Source of the DNA: Panulirus ornatus
Taxonomy: Eukaryota > Arthropoda > Malacostraca > Decapoda > Palinuridae
DNA length: 64,000 nucleotides
Assembly: GCF_036320965.1 (NCBI RefSeq)
Contig: NC_092226.1
Coordinates: 24,691,002 to 24,755,001 of the forward strand
Direction of reading: 5' to 3'
In this document: in pieces, positions 54,336 through 64,000 of the stretch
How positions within the stretch are numbered: position 1 is the first letter of the stretch
Layout of the letters: the number at the start of each line of letters is the position of its first letter
Notes under the pieces: model-generated
Told to the model about the DNA's origin: nothing
Databases searched by the model: none
The model's input: only the letters and a program-made list of their open reading frames with translations
Program-made: the position numbers and the translations under genes

Positions 54336-55335
54336 CTTTGTCGCTGTCTCCCGCGTTTGCGAGGTAGCGCAAGGAAACAGACGAAAGAAATGGCCCAACC
54401 CCCCCCCCCATACACATGTACATACACACGTCCACACACGCAAATATACATACCTACACAGCTTTCCATGGTTTACCCCAGACGCTTCACATGCCTTGAT
54501 TCAATCCACTGACAGCACGTCAAACCCTGTATACCACATCGCTCCAATTCACTCTATTCCTTGCCCTCCTTTCACCCTCCTGCATGTTCAGGCCCCGATC
54601 ACACAAAATCTTTTTCACTCCATCTTTCCACCTCCAATTTGGTCTCCCTCTTCTCCTCGTTCCCTCCACCTCCGACACATATATCCTCTTGGTCAATCTT
54701 TCCTCACTCATTCTCTCCATGTGCCCAAACCATTTCAAAACACCCTCTTCTGCTCTCTCAACCACGCTCTTTTTATTTCCACACATCTCTCTTACCCTTA
54801 CGTTACTTACTCGATCAAACCACCTCACACCACACATTGTCCTCAAACATCTCATTTCCAGCACATCCATCCTCCTGCGCACAACTCTATCCATAGCCCA
54901 CGCCTCGCAACCATACAACATTGTTGGAATCACTATTCCTTCAAACATACCCATTTTTGCTTTCCGAGATAATGTTCTCGACTTCCACACATTTTTCAAG
55001 GCTCCCAAAATTTTCGCCCCCTCCCCCACCCTATGATCCACTTCCGCTTCCATGGTTCCATCCGCTGACAGATCCACTCCCAGATATCTAAAACACTTCA
55101 CTTCCTCCAGTTTTTCTCCATTCAAACTCACCTCCCAATTGACTTGACCCTCAACCCTACTGTACCTAATAACCTTGCTCTTATTCACATTTACTCTTAA
55201 CTTTCTTCTTCCACACACTTTACCAAACTCAGTCACCAGCTTCTGCAGTTTCTCACATGAATCAGCCACCAGCGCTGTATCATCAGCGAACAACAACTGA
55301 CTCACTTCCCAAGCTCTCTCATCCCCAACAGACTT

Positions 55336-55340
<5 letters not shown>
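54301..55340 (-). mobile_element. Young RTE-like LINE, 5'-truncated at microsatellite
   Basis: Minus strand. Poly(T) at 54301-54332, tail core, 3' UTR, then an intact frame 55338 to 54520 covering [20 protein letters not shown] (FADD at 55290-55279) to the C-terminus. Only about five private differences from the 38.5 and 49.3 kb copies are visible (for example GIVIPTML and a terminal YRV). The 5' end stops at a TA microsatellite that begins at about 55341. Confidence 0.9.
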
Positions 55341-55393
<53 letters not shown>

Positions 55394-55400
55394 CATATAT
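55341..55400. repeat. (TA)n microsatellite
   Basis: About 24 TA units flanked by ACATACAT. It forms the 5' boundary of the LINE to the left. Confidence 0.95.
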
Positions 55401-55627
55401 ACCAGCCCAGACCACACCGGACTGTCCTTACATTGTGTTGTGTCGAACAGTTCCTGTGTACCGTACAGGAATTGCAATATTGGTTTTTACTTGGGTTTGG
55501 TTCTACCCTTGCTATGAACTTTAGTCAGCATATTGGTAATCCACCTGAGCAGGTACATGATAATCATTAGACACTTTAAGAACGTCGACAGCAAAATGAT
55601 AAATGCTGAATTAGCTGTCATATTCAA

Positions 55628-55628
<1 letters not shown>

Positions 55629-55702
<74 letters not shown>
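55629..55702. repeat. (TA)n microsatellite
   Basis: About 37 TA units. Confidence 0.97.
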
Positions 55703-55704
<2 letters not shown>

Positions 55705-55824
55705 CACACATGATTCCCGCCGTCCAACACCAATCTTTATAGATGAAGCAGTTTGCTTTGACTGGACGTAACCAGTGTAAGGGAGAGCGATTAAGGAATG
55801 GGGGTAGGGGTCACATGGCGGGGG

Positions 55825-55860
55825 TTGACCTGGGTAGCTGGGTGTGTCAACCCAGGTCAA
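55825..55860. promoter_or_regulatory. 11-bp inverted repeat with AGGTCA half-sites
   Basis: TTGACCTGGGT (55825-55835) and ACCCAGGTCAA (55850-55860) are exact reverse complements separated by 14 bases. Each arm holds an AGGTCA nuclear-receptor half-site. The spacer length equals that of the 17.6 kb hairpin, but the arms otherwise differ. Confidence 0.35.
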
Positions 55861-55864
55861 GTCC

Positions 55865-56640
55865 TCTTCTGGACAATACTGATGTATCCTGTCACGTATA
55901 ATACGTTCTGCCTTACCTCGTACACAGGACACGAAAACTGAAACACTGGCAGAATCTTACCCTACCACCGTAAGTGGTTATGTGAACGTCTCTTAGACTC
56001 ATAAACTTGTCAATTATACGTCTTTTTATTTAGAGAAAAAACTTTTTAGACTAACTGAATGGGAACTTGGAAGGTCTTAGAGTAAAAACGAAAAGTTACT
56101 AGCGTGTCTCAGACTAAAGAAAAAAATGGGAACTCTCACGTGTTTAAGAAAAATGCTGACTTTATACGAATTACAGTAAGAAAAAGATGGCCACTTGTAC
56201 ATTAAAATACCAATTAGACGCTTGTATGTATTCGAACACAAAAGACTGGGTACGGATATGTTGAAGACAGAAAAGTAATAGTTACGTTTATGTTTTAAAC
56301 AGTAAAGTAATAGTTACCTGTATGTTGTAGACTTTTTAGACAGAAAAGTATTAGTTACTTATATGTTGTATATAGAAAAGTAGTAGTTACGTATTGGATC
56401 CCGAAAAAAAGGGGATGAAGGATTCGTAAACATCTTGAATAAAATAATGGTAATTGTACAACCTAGACCCAACCATTAGTTACCCGTAAAGATGATTGGC
56501 TTCTTTTACGACTCTGTTCCTCGAACATTAGCCTAGGAAACACGTGGCTTCATGTTCTTAGGAACTTAAGGATTTGTTCAGTTTTGTTCATGGCTTACAT
56601 TAAGGCATCGCACTTCACCCACTTTCATTTTAGCCTCATC
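55865..56640. other. AT-rich unique sequence
   Basis: The phrase AGACAGAAAAGTAATAGTTAC recurs four times at about 56260-56390 (GAAAAGTAATAGTTACG, CAGTAAAGTAATAGTTACC, AGAAAAGTATTAGTTAC, AGAAAAGTAGTAGTTACG), a small degenerate minisatellite. No gene. Confidence 0.55.
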
Positions 56641-56789
56641 TTCAGGTCAGTAGATTGTGTTAACATTAACATTCCATCTAATCCTACTCCGTTGTTGCTT
56701 GATTACAATTTACAGTTACTTTTACTGTTCTCATCGTTACTTGATGTCATTTATTGTTGCTGACTTTCATCCAGTCTTTCTTTGTTCCA

Positions 56790-57190
56790 TTCACAGTTAC
56801 TTAGTTCACTCTACTGTTACGCAGTTCCATCAACAGTTACTTAGTGCCCTGTACTGTTACTTTGTTCACTCTGCTGTTACATAGTTCCATCCACAGTTAC
56901 TTAGTTCAGTCAACAGTTACGTAGTTCACTCTGCTGTTACATAGTTCCATCCGCAGTTACTTAGTTCACTGTACTGTTACTGTGTTCCATGCACTGCCAC
57001 TGAGTTCAGTCTACTGTTACTTAGTTCCACCTAGCGTTATGTAACTCCTTCCGTTGTTACTTCGTTCTCACCACTGTGACTTGATTCCAGATTTTTCAAA
57101 ATCCACCTTCATTGTTCCACCCACCGTAACGTAACTCCTCCCACTGTTACTTTATTTCATCCACTGTTGTACGTACCTCCTTCCTCCGTC
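56790..57190 (+). repeat. Degenerate 22-bp minisatellite
   Basis: About 17 units alternating CTTAGTTCACTCTACTGTTA and CATAGTTCCATCCACAGTTA types. Well preserved from 56790 to about 57040, then increasingly decayed to about 57240. Confidence 0.85.
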
Positions 57191-57239
57191 ACGTTGTTCC
57201 ATACATTGTTCCTTTAATTCCATCCACTGTTCGTTAACA

Positions 57240-57700
57240 TCCATCTCCCCACCCTCCTCCACCCCTCGCCGTCATCCTGCCCCCTCCTGGGTCTAGATAT
57301 TTAAAGTGGACCGGACCAGCAACTTGCCGCTCCGGTCAACTGTTCTCGCTGACATTTAATCTCAAAATCTCCTACTGCATATTTTTTTCTTCTACCTTTT
57401 TTCACTTTCATCCATTTTCTGTCATATCAGAAAATGTTCTCATGAGGTTTACTTTTTCTTTTTTTTATTTTTACAGCTTTTCTCCTTTATCCGTTTTCTG
57501 TTACACCATAAAATGTACTCATGAGGTTTTCTTTTTCCCAATTTTCATTTTTCTTTGCAACCAGTAAAGTCAGAAAACAGAGAATTTCATGCGAGGTTTC
57601 CGTGCTACGTTTTCATTTCCTATCCAGTTTGTATCGTTCATTCACGAACCTTTTAAAGTTGTTAGTTTTTTTGTGTGTGTCTTGTGACGTATTGATAAAT
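57240..57700. other. Unique sequence, no gene seen
   Basis: Two similar blocks of about 100 bp (around 57400-57460 and 57490-57545, each with CTGTTAC/CTGTCAT..AAAATGT..CTCATGAGGTTT) indicate a local duplication. A 7-bp inverted repeat GACCGGA..TCCGGTC lies at about 57310-57337. Confidence 0.5.
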
Positions 57701-57704
57701 CTCT

Positions 57705-58960
57705 TCGTGGCTAGCTAGTGATGACGTAATATAGTGCTCTCGGCCGGCTAGTAACCTCTCATATAGTGCTAGCAACGAGGCACTATAACTCTTTTTTTTT
57801 TAAGCTGGCTAGTCACTGCGTAATTGGAGCCCATCTTGGCTAGTTAATGACGGCGTAGATTGAGTTCATCCTGGCTCGCTAGTGACGGCGTAAGAGACCT
57901 GGTCTTATTGGCTAGTGAGAGCTCAGTGAAGCCCCCTCCTGGCCTGCTAGTGACGGCCTAGTGGAGTGGTCGTGGCTGGCTAGTGACGTCATCTTAGAGT
58001 CCTTCGTGGATTGCTGGCGAACGAGTAATATAGACACAGCCGATCTTTTCCAGCGAAGACTATAATGTACGTCTATGTTCGATGGTAACGTTGTACTAAA
58101 GCCTAGATAGCTGGTGGTGACATAGACAGAGCCTCTCCTGGCTGGCGGGGAATAATAGCATGGTTCCAGAGTTGGCTATTGACGTTATGATTAGAGTCTC
58201 TCATGGTAAGCTAGTTCACATAGAGCCATTCCTGGCTGGCTAGTGGCAGTATAACAGAGTCTATTTATTGACGTTGTGATAGAGCAACTCCTACCTGATG
58301 AGAAGCGACGTAAGGTTTGCTAGTAACGTTCTACTAGAGCTTTGGAGACTAACTCCTGGCTGGCTAGTAGCATCTTAACTTGTAGAAAATATCAAATTGC
58401 CTCTTTTACTATGGATAGTAATTCAATAGTATAGATCCTCCTACTGCTTAGCTAGCTTTCGTCGTCATAGAGCGACGTGACATCGTGATTATAAACTCCA
58501 TCCCAGTTGGCTATTAACGTAATGAAGATAGCCACTTCCTGGCTGGATAATGGACGAAGTAGTTTAGATCGCATGGCTGGTTGGTTAACTGAAGAGTATA
58601 GCCCCACCTGACTGTCTCTTTGACTTCATGATATAGCTTTCTTAGCGAGCTAGTCATCTTGATAATAGATCCCCTCCTGACTGGCTAACGAACATAATGG
58701 TGTAGTCGGTTGTTGGACGGTATAATATACATCGCAACATGACTGGCTATAACCGTCATGGCTAAGGCCAGCTTTGGCTATGTTGAGGTGGCAACTGAAG
58801 TCACAAAATAGCTGTTCTTGGCTAGCTGGACCATCATGATATAGTCTGTGCTGGCTATATATGCGACTGATGATGTTAAAATTACCCCGTCTGGTTGAGA
58901 GGTTAGTGATGTCACAATATAGCCCTCTGGATGGTTGGTTGGTTGGCTTGTGATGTTATA
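57705..58960 (+). repeat. Decayed minisatellite, about 45-bp unit
   Basis: The phrases TGGCTAGTGACGGCGTAA and TCCTGGCTGGCTAGTG, followed by ATAGAGCC-like ends, recur 20 or more times over 1.25 kb with strong divergence. It is best read at 57830-57990. Confidence 0.75.
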
Positions 58961-58964
58961 TATA

Positions 58965-59282
58965 ACATCTCTTGTTTTCCTTCTGCTTCCTTACTGACAA
59001 GGGGCGACGCCTTGGGATTGTGTGATTGGCTACCTGATAGGTTACATTGGAGACCGTGATGTATCCAGGTGCGTGGTTACTGGAATACATTTTCCTTATT
59101 TAACTCTACGATTCTTTTATGTATTCATCTGTAGTTTCAAGGCTGCGCTCCAAGGGGGAGCAGGGTAAAGTGTGCGCCTATGGATCCGGTAGATCCTGGA
59201 CGATCCTGTGCTCAACCGTTCTCTGACGAGAACGAAACATTATCATCCTCGCTCGTGATGTTCACACTTGCAGACGGAGTCA
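58965..59282. other. Unique sequence, no gene seen
   Basis: Nothing recognisable. Confidence 0.5.
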
Positions 59283-59283
59283 A

Positions 59284-59286
<3 letters not shown>

Positions 59287-59336
<50 letters not shown>
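59287..59336. repeat. (TA)n microsatellite
   Basis: About 25 TA units, running directly into the poly(T) end of the LINE. Confidence 0.95.
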
Positions 59337-59345
<9 letters not shown>

Positions 59346-60256
59346 TTTTATACTTTGTCGCTGTCTCCCGCGTTTGCGAGGTAGCGCAAGGAAACAGACA
59401 AAAGAAATGGCCCAACCCCCCCCCCATACACATGTACATACACACGTCCACACACGCAAACATACATACCTACACAGCTTTCCATGGTTTACCCCAGACG
59501 CTTCACATGCCTTGATTCAATCCACTGACAGCACGTCAACCCCTGTATACCACATCGCTCCAATTCACTCTATTCCTTGCCCTCCTTTCACCCTCCTGCA
59601 TGTTCAGGCCCCGATCACACAAAATCTTTTTCACTCCATCTTTCCACCTCCAATTTGGTCTCCCTCTTCTCCTCTTTCCCTCCACCTCCGACACATATAT
59701 CCTCTTGGTCAATCTTTCCTCACTCATTCTCTCCATGTGCCCAAACCATTTCAAAACACCCTCTTCTGCTCTCTCAACCACGCTCTTTTTATTTCCACAC
59801 ATCTCTCTTACCCTTACGTTACTTACTCGATCAAACCACCTCACACCACACATTTTCCTCAAACATCTCATTTCCAGCACGTCCATCCTCCTGCGCACAA
59901 CTCTATCCATAGCCCACGCCTCGCAACCATACAACATTGTTGGAACCACTATTCCTTCAAACATACCCATTTTTGCTTTCCGGGATAATGTTCTCGACTT
60001 CCACACATTTTTCAAGGCTCCCAAAATTTTCGCCCCCTCCCCCACCCTATGATCCACTTCCGCTTCCATGGTTCCATCCGCTGACAGATCCACTCCCAGA
60101 TATCTAAAACACTTCACTTCCTCCAGTTTTTCTCCATTCAAACTCACCTCCCAATTGACTTGACCCTCAACCCTACTGTACCTAATAACCTTGCTCTTAT
60201 TCACATTTACTCTTAACTTTCTTCTTCCACACACTTTACCAAACTCAGTCACCATA
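59337..60256 (-). mobile_element. Young RTE-like LINE, 5'-truncated
   Basis: Minus strand. Short poly(T), tail core, 3' UTR, and an intact frame from 60255 to 59536 covering [20 protein letters not shown] (from MVTEFGK) to the C-terminus. Private changes include CLRKMCGV and VEGKRRRGRP. The truncation point is only about 35 bp further 3' than the FADD motif. A short element in the same orientation starts a few bases to the right. Confidence 0.9.
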
Positions 60257-60261
60257 CATAT

Positions 60262-60477
60262 TGACCTTATCCCGCGAGGTAGCGTAGGAACAGAGGAGTG
60301 AGCCTTAGAGGGTATATCCTCACTTGGCCCACCTCTCCGTTCCTTCTTTTGGAAAATTATGAACAGTAGGGGAGGATTTCCAGCTCCCCCCCCCCCCCCG
60401 CTTCTTCCCCTTTTCGTCGCCTTCTACGACACACAGGGAATACGTGGGAAGTATTCTTTCTCCCCTATCCCCAGCGA

Positions 60478-60478
<1 letters not shown>
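60262..60478 (-). mobile_element. Short non-autonomous element with LINE tail
   Basis: On minus it reads TCGCTGGGGATAGGGGAGAA, a TACTTCCCACGTATTCCCTG block, GTCGTAGAAGGCGACGAAAA, a G-run, TTTTCCAAAAGAAGGAACGG, a GAGGATATACCCTCTAAGG block, and it ends in CTACGCTACCTCGCGGGATA. This is the most complete head in the window. The tail is shortened. It lies immediately upstream, in the same orientation, of the truncated LINE at 59337-60256. Confidence 0.75.

Positions 60479-60562
<84 letters not shown>
60479..60562. repeat. (TA)n microsatellite
   Basis: About 41 TA units beginning at the 5' end of the short element head. Confidence 0.97.
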
Positions 60563-61021
<459 letters not shown>

Positions 61022-61149
61022 TTTTTGACGCGGGAAAAGAGAAAAAAAATATGATTGGTGTTATATTATCTGATTAATTGTTGGCCGAGAATTGTGTATT
61101 AGTGAGGTTATTGTGAACGATTACCTGATGAGAGAGAGAGACCCATCGT

Positions 61150-61620
61150 CACCATGTATGAGTGGGTGATGAAATATACGCAGATCATTATGTACGCATA
61201 TCATCATGTACGCATATCATCATGTATGCATGTCATAATGGCTCATTACCTGTTGAAACATACACAGAGCATATGTCGGTGGCTCATGATGAGGTAAAGA
61301 TCATCCTGTTTCAGTAAGTAATGAAACATACACATGTTTCAGTAACGATGAAACGTACACAGATCATCTTGTTTCAGTAACTGATGATACATACACAGGC
61401 CGTGTATCAGTGTCTGATGAAATATATACAGATCATCATGTTTCAGAGGTTGGTGAAGTAAACATAGATCATCATGTTTCAGCAACTGATGAAACATACA
61501 GAGATCATGTTTCAGCAACTGATGAAACATACAAAGATCATGTTTCAGTTACTGATGAAACGCACAAATCATCATGTACCAATGGCTGAAGAAACACACA
61601 CACACACAGATCATCATGTT
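61150..61620 (+). repeat. 33-38-bp minisatellite with hairpin units
   Basis: Units resemble GATCATGTTTCAGCAACTGA then TGAAACATACAGA. Each unit contains GTTTCA and TGAAAC arms that can pair. The copies at about 61465-61560 are the most alike. Those at the left end (CATCATGTACGCATAT) have lost the arms. Confidence 0.8.
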
Positions 61621-61639
61621 ATAATCATGATCATTGTGA

Positions 61640-62352
61640 GACAAGAAGTTGAGGAAGTTGTTATATGCAGATGACGCTGTGTTGTTAGCTGTTTGTGAAA
61701 CGAGGATTCTCGTTAAGTGGATGCGGATGGAAGCAAGACAATGATGGAATTTGAATAGGGGGAGAGGGAGATGAGACTAACAGATCAATTTCCACGTGCC
61801 AAAATGAAGGTTAAGGATGGACTTAGACATTTAGGAGTAAGGTTGTGGGTAAGCTGGAGTTGAAAGTAAAGTCATATAAGGGAGAAATATTGGGGGTGTA
61901 TTGACAGCTGTGGTGAACGGAGACATAATTGAGCGAAGAATGTGTAAGAAGTATGGACACTCATCCCAGCGTTAATGTATGGCTGTAAAACCCAATGATA
62001 TATGGTCCAGGAGAGACGGATAATTTGCGTACGATAATTAGAATTAGGAGGCTGGGCAGAACGGAGAAAGATGATGTGTTATGATTATGTTGTGAAGACG
62101 TCATTAAGATATACGTGTGGATGTTTCTTGTCGGGTATTATAGGATGGGTTGACCATGAGGAACGCATGGCAGATGACAGGCTGGTCATGGGGGCATCGT
62201 GTAATGCAGCAGAAGGTACATGGAGGAGAAGTGGCCCACGGAAGAGGAGGACAGATGTAGAGAGAGACATGATCGGTGTTGGGGATATTTCAGATGATGA
62301 TGCTACAACAATGATTGAGGGTCGAATGCAATGGAAGCATATTTTCGTGTGA
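61640..62352 (+). pseudogene. Decayed LINE RT C-terminus, other family
   Basis: Starts at an RT active-site remnant LLYADDAVLLAV (about 61655). It continues with a decayed MYGCKT (about 61975), then GWVDHEERMADDRLV (about 62145) and RRSGPRKRRTDVERDMIGVG (about 62222-62281), the usual C-terminal GH--RM and GRPRKRW-D blocks of RTE-like LINEs. The sequence differs clearly from the 38-60 kb family. Stops and frameshifts are frequent. Confidence 0.65.
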
Positions 62353-62354
62353 AG

Positions 62355-62700
62355 GTGTTCAGAGTGTAAGACGTCGATCTCGGTTGACGAATCAACGTTA
62401 CTGTGTGAAATGGTTAAAAGTAAGAAGCGCTTTTACAAGTAAGGAAGGTCATGTTTCTCTCTTAACAAACTAGACAAGAGTAAAGGACATGAAGGAACAA
62501 CGAAGAGTATGAGTGATGTTCTGCGGCTTCTTTGTGCGTCCCTGATCCACTCCGCTGAAGCATACGAATATATGTAGCTATATACAAGAGAAATGCTGAG
62601 AGTAGAGGAGTCTCTGGAGCTGTGAACCAGCTGAGTAACAAGGCTGAGTGAGGTCCTGAGAAAAAAGAATGTAGCTTGAGATGATTAATATAATATGAAT
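62355..62700. other. Unique sequence, no gene seen
   Basis: Nothing recognisable. Confidence 0.5.
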
Positions 62701-62706
62701 AGATAA

Positions 62707-62852
62707 GATCCCTTGACCACGACTGTACGACCCTAGGGCACGACTGTACGACTCTTGATTATGATGACCTGGCTGTTGATCTGTCTCTTGAGGATCAAGT
62801 CAAACGTCGTACCATCGTATCTATCGATAGTACCATCGTACTCAAGGAATTA
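62707..62852. repeat. Diverged 21-bp satellite monomers, inverted
   Basis: The left part is on minus (CACGACTGTACGACCCTAGG, CACGACTGTACGACTCTTGA). The right part is on plus (CGTCGTACCATCGTATC, TAGTACCATCGTACTCAAGG) and ends CAAGGAATT. Organisation matches the locus at 1440-1600. Confidence 0.6.
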
Positions 62853-62854
62853 AG

Positions 62855-63450
62855 AAGGTTATTAGCTGGATGACTATAGAAAATGGAAGACCGATAAAAC
62901 AGGAGTAGAGCATAACCAATCAATGTATGTTAACCAAAAGCGAATTAATGAGTTATGCGCAGAAGACCAGAGAGAGATGACAGCCAACATCCTGGTATAA
63001 CCAGACAGGACGCTGAAGATGTGACACACGGGATGCTTGAAGCTATAGACAGTGATGGTGTTAGACTATGAGGTCTCTGCTCGGTATGATCCTTTGTCCT
63101 CATGATAACCCGTTGTCAGTTGCTTGGGTCCAGAGACAGTACTGAGAAAGACGAAGACCCAAGCTCACTTCGAAGAGGGTATGGCGAAAGTACACCACTT
63201 GTTCGCATTGAAGTGGTTCATTTCGAGTCCACTTGCTATCGTATGGATTGTAACGCTCAGGATTAATTAGGGAAGTTTTGAGACCATGTGTTCTTTTTCT
63301 CACATTGACGTCCGACTGTCTCACCTCCCAGTCACTGCTCTGTATCTTCTCTTGGAGCTAGAGCCATGTTGACGTAGATTTTATCTAAGTTTTTTATATT
63401 TCATGTCGAAGGTATTTCGTTGGGATATAGCTTCTAAAGGTTTGTTGGAT
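62855..63450. other. Unique sequence, no gene seen
   Basis: Nothing recognisable. Confidence 0.5.
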
Positions 63451-63457
63451 CAGATGA

Positions 63458-63570
63458 AAAATGATAACGATAATAATGATAATGAAAATTATGATGATTA
63501 TGATAATAATGATGATAATAATAATTATGATAATTGTAATGATAATGATAATAATGATGACAATGATAGA
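63458..63570 (+). repeat. (GAT/AAT)n trinucleotide-rich tract
   Basis: Mixed AATGAT, GATAAT and AATTAT units, similar to the tract at 24.35 kb. Confidence 0.85.
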
Positions 63571-63574
63571 AATT

Positions 63575-63700
63575 GTTTTGGTACATTGCATATGACAGCT
63601 GGAGAATGGATGTGAATGGATGCAGCCTTTTTTTCGTCTTTTCCTGGCGCTACCTTGTTAACACGGGAAACGGCGATCAAGTATGAAAAAGTAATAATGA
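63575..63700 (+). mobile_element. LINE 3' UTR fragment, older module
   Basis: TTGGTACATTGCATATGACAG, GGAGAATGGATGTGAATGG, a CTTTTTTTCGTCTTTTCCTGG block and the tail core GCGCTACCTTGTTAACACGGG match the first 3' UTR module of the older LINE subfamily (28165-28260, 15080-15180). Only the non-coding end is present, followed by an A-rich end and AAT/GAT repeats. Confidence 0.7.
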
Positions 63701-63704
63701 TAGT

Positions 63705-64000
63705 AATAATGTTAATGATAATTAGACTGATAATGAATAATGGTTATTGAATTCAGTTTAATGACGAGATACTACACAGGCAATGACCGTAGATATGAGG
63801 GATTAAACTCCGTTCTCCCACAGTGACTGGAGGTGGTAGTGCTTGGTGCTGGCTGTACTGATGATGGTCATAATGGTTGGGATGTGGCTTGTTCTTGTAG
63901 CAGTCTTGAACGACCTCACTGTGGTTATGGTCCCGAACTGTTCCTCGGGAAATGACGAGATTTTGCCCGAGACAGGTCTAGCGCGTAGCGCTCACCGCTG
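63705..64000. other. Unique sequence, no gene seen
   Basis: Nothing recognisable to the window end. Confidence 0.5.

Noticed and set aside
57297..57342. TATTTAAAG with a TCAACTG about 37 bases downstream as a core promoter
   Set aside because: Spacing is longer than usual for TATA-Inr, the motifs are weak, and no coding sequence follows.

Overview
The window looks like intergenic DNA from a eukaryote, most likely a decapod crustacean. The sequence shows very dense long dinucleotide microsatellites (TA, GT/CA, CT/GA), LINE retrotransposons of several clades, tRNA-like SINE material, degenerate minisatellites and a short arthropod-type telomeric (TTAGG) tract. The decapod assignment is inference: the repeat with the core CGCTACCTCGCTAACGCGGG resembles repeats I recall from lobster-like decapods, and I could not check this. 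I found no complete host protein-coding gene. A few short stretches look like isolated exons and are reported at low confidence.

Layout. 0-9 kb: mostly unique sequence with GT, TA and GAA microsatellites, three copies of one LINE 3' fragment (3.1, 3.5 and 4.5 kb) and a badly decayed RTE-like LINE 5' part (6.3-7.6 kb). 9.33-12.99 kb: a 3.66 kb CpG-rich satellite of about 170 units of 21 bp, built from two alternating monomer types. Diverged relatives of the same monomer lie at 1.4, 17.7 and 62.7 kb. 13-28.5 kb: LINE fragments (15, 18, 21 and 27 kb), short non-autonomous elements, a tRNA-like SINE (16.8 kb), a CRE-bearing degenerate repeat (25.3 kb) and a pyrimidine-rich minisatellite (25.8 kb). 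28.6-37.7 kb: a Penelope-like GIY-YIG fragment, a 29-bp minisatellite, a decayed copy of an uncharacterised arthropod protein family (32.7-34.1 kb), a Jockey-like LINE remnant, decayed minisatellites and the (TTAGG)4 tract.

38.5-41.4 kb: the best LINE copy, an RTE-like element with endonuclease and reverse transcriptase in one open frame that lacks only its N-terminus. Three 5'-truncated, nearly identical copies follow on the minus strand (49.3-51.1, 54.3-55.3 and 59.3-60.3 kb). The one at 49.3 kb sits inside an older CR1-like LINE and has a target-site duplication. 43-44.5 kb: a CR1-like LINE remnant. 47.2-52.4 kb: three successive CR1-like 3' parts. 55.4-64 kb: largely unique or minisatellite DNA (56.8, 57.7-59.0 and 61.2 kb), then another LINE remnant (61.6-62.4 kb) and a LINE tail (63.6 kb).

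The recurring architecture is LINE or short-element ends abutting TA microsatellites. The most unusual items are the dispersed 21-bp satellite family, including its inverted small loci, and the chimeric short elements that carry the LINE 3' tail. The many long open frames in the satellite and microsatellites are periodic artefacts, not genes.
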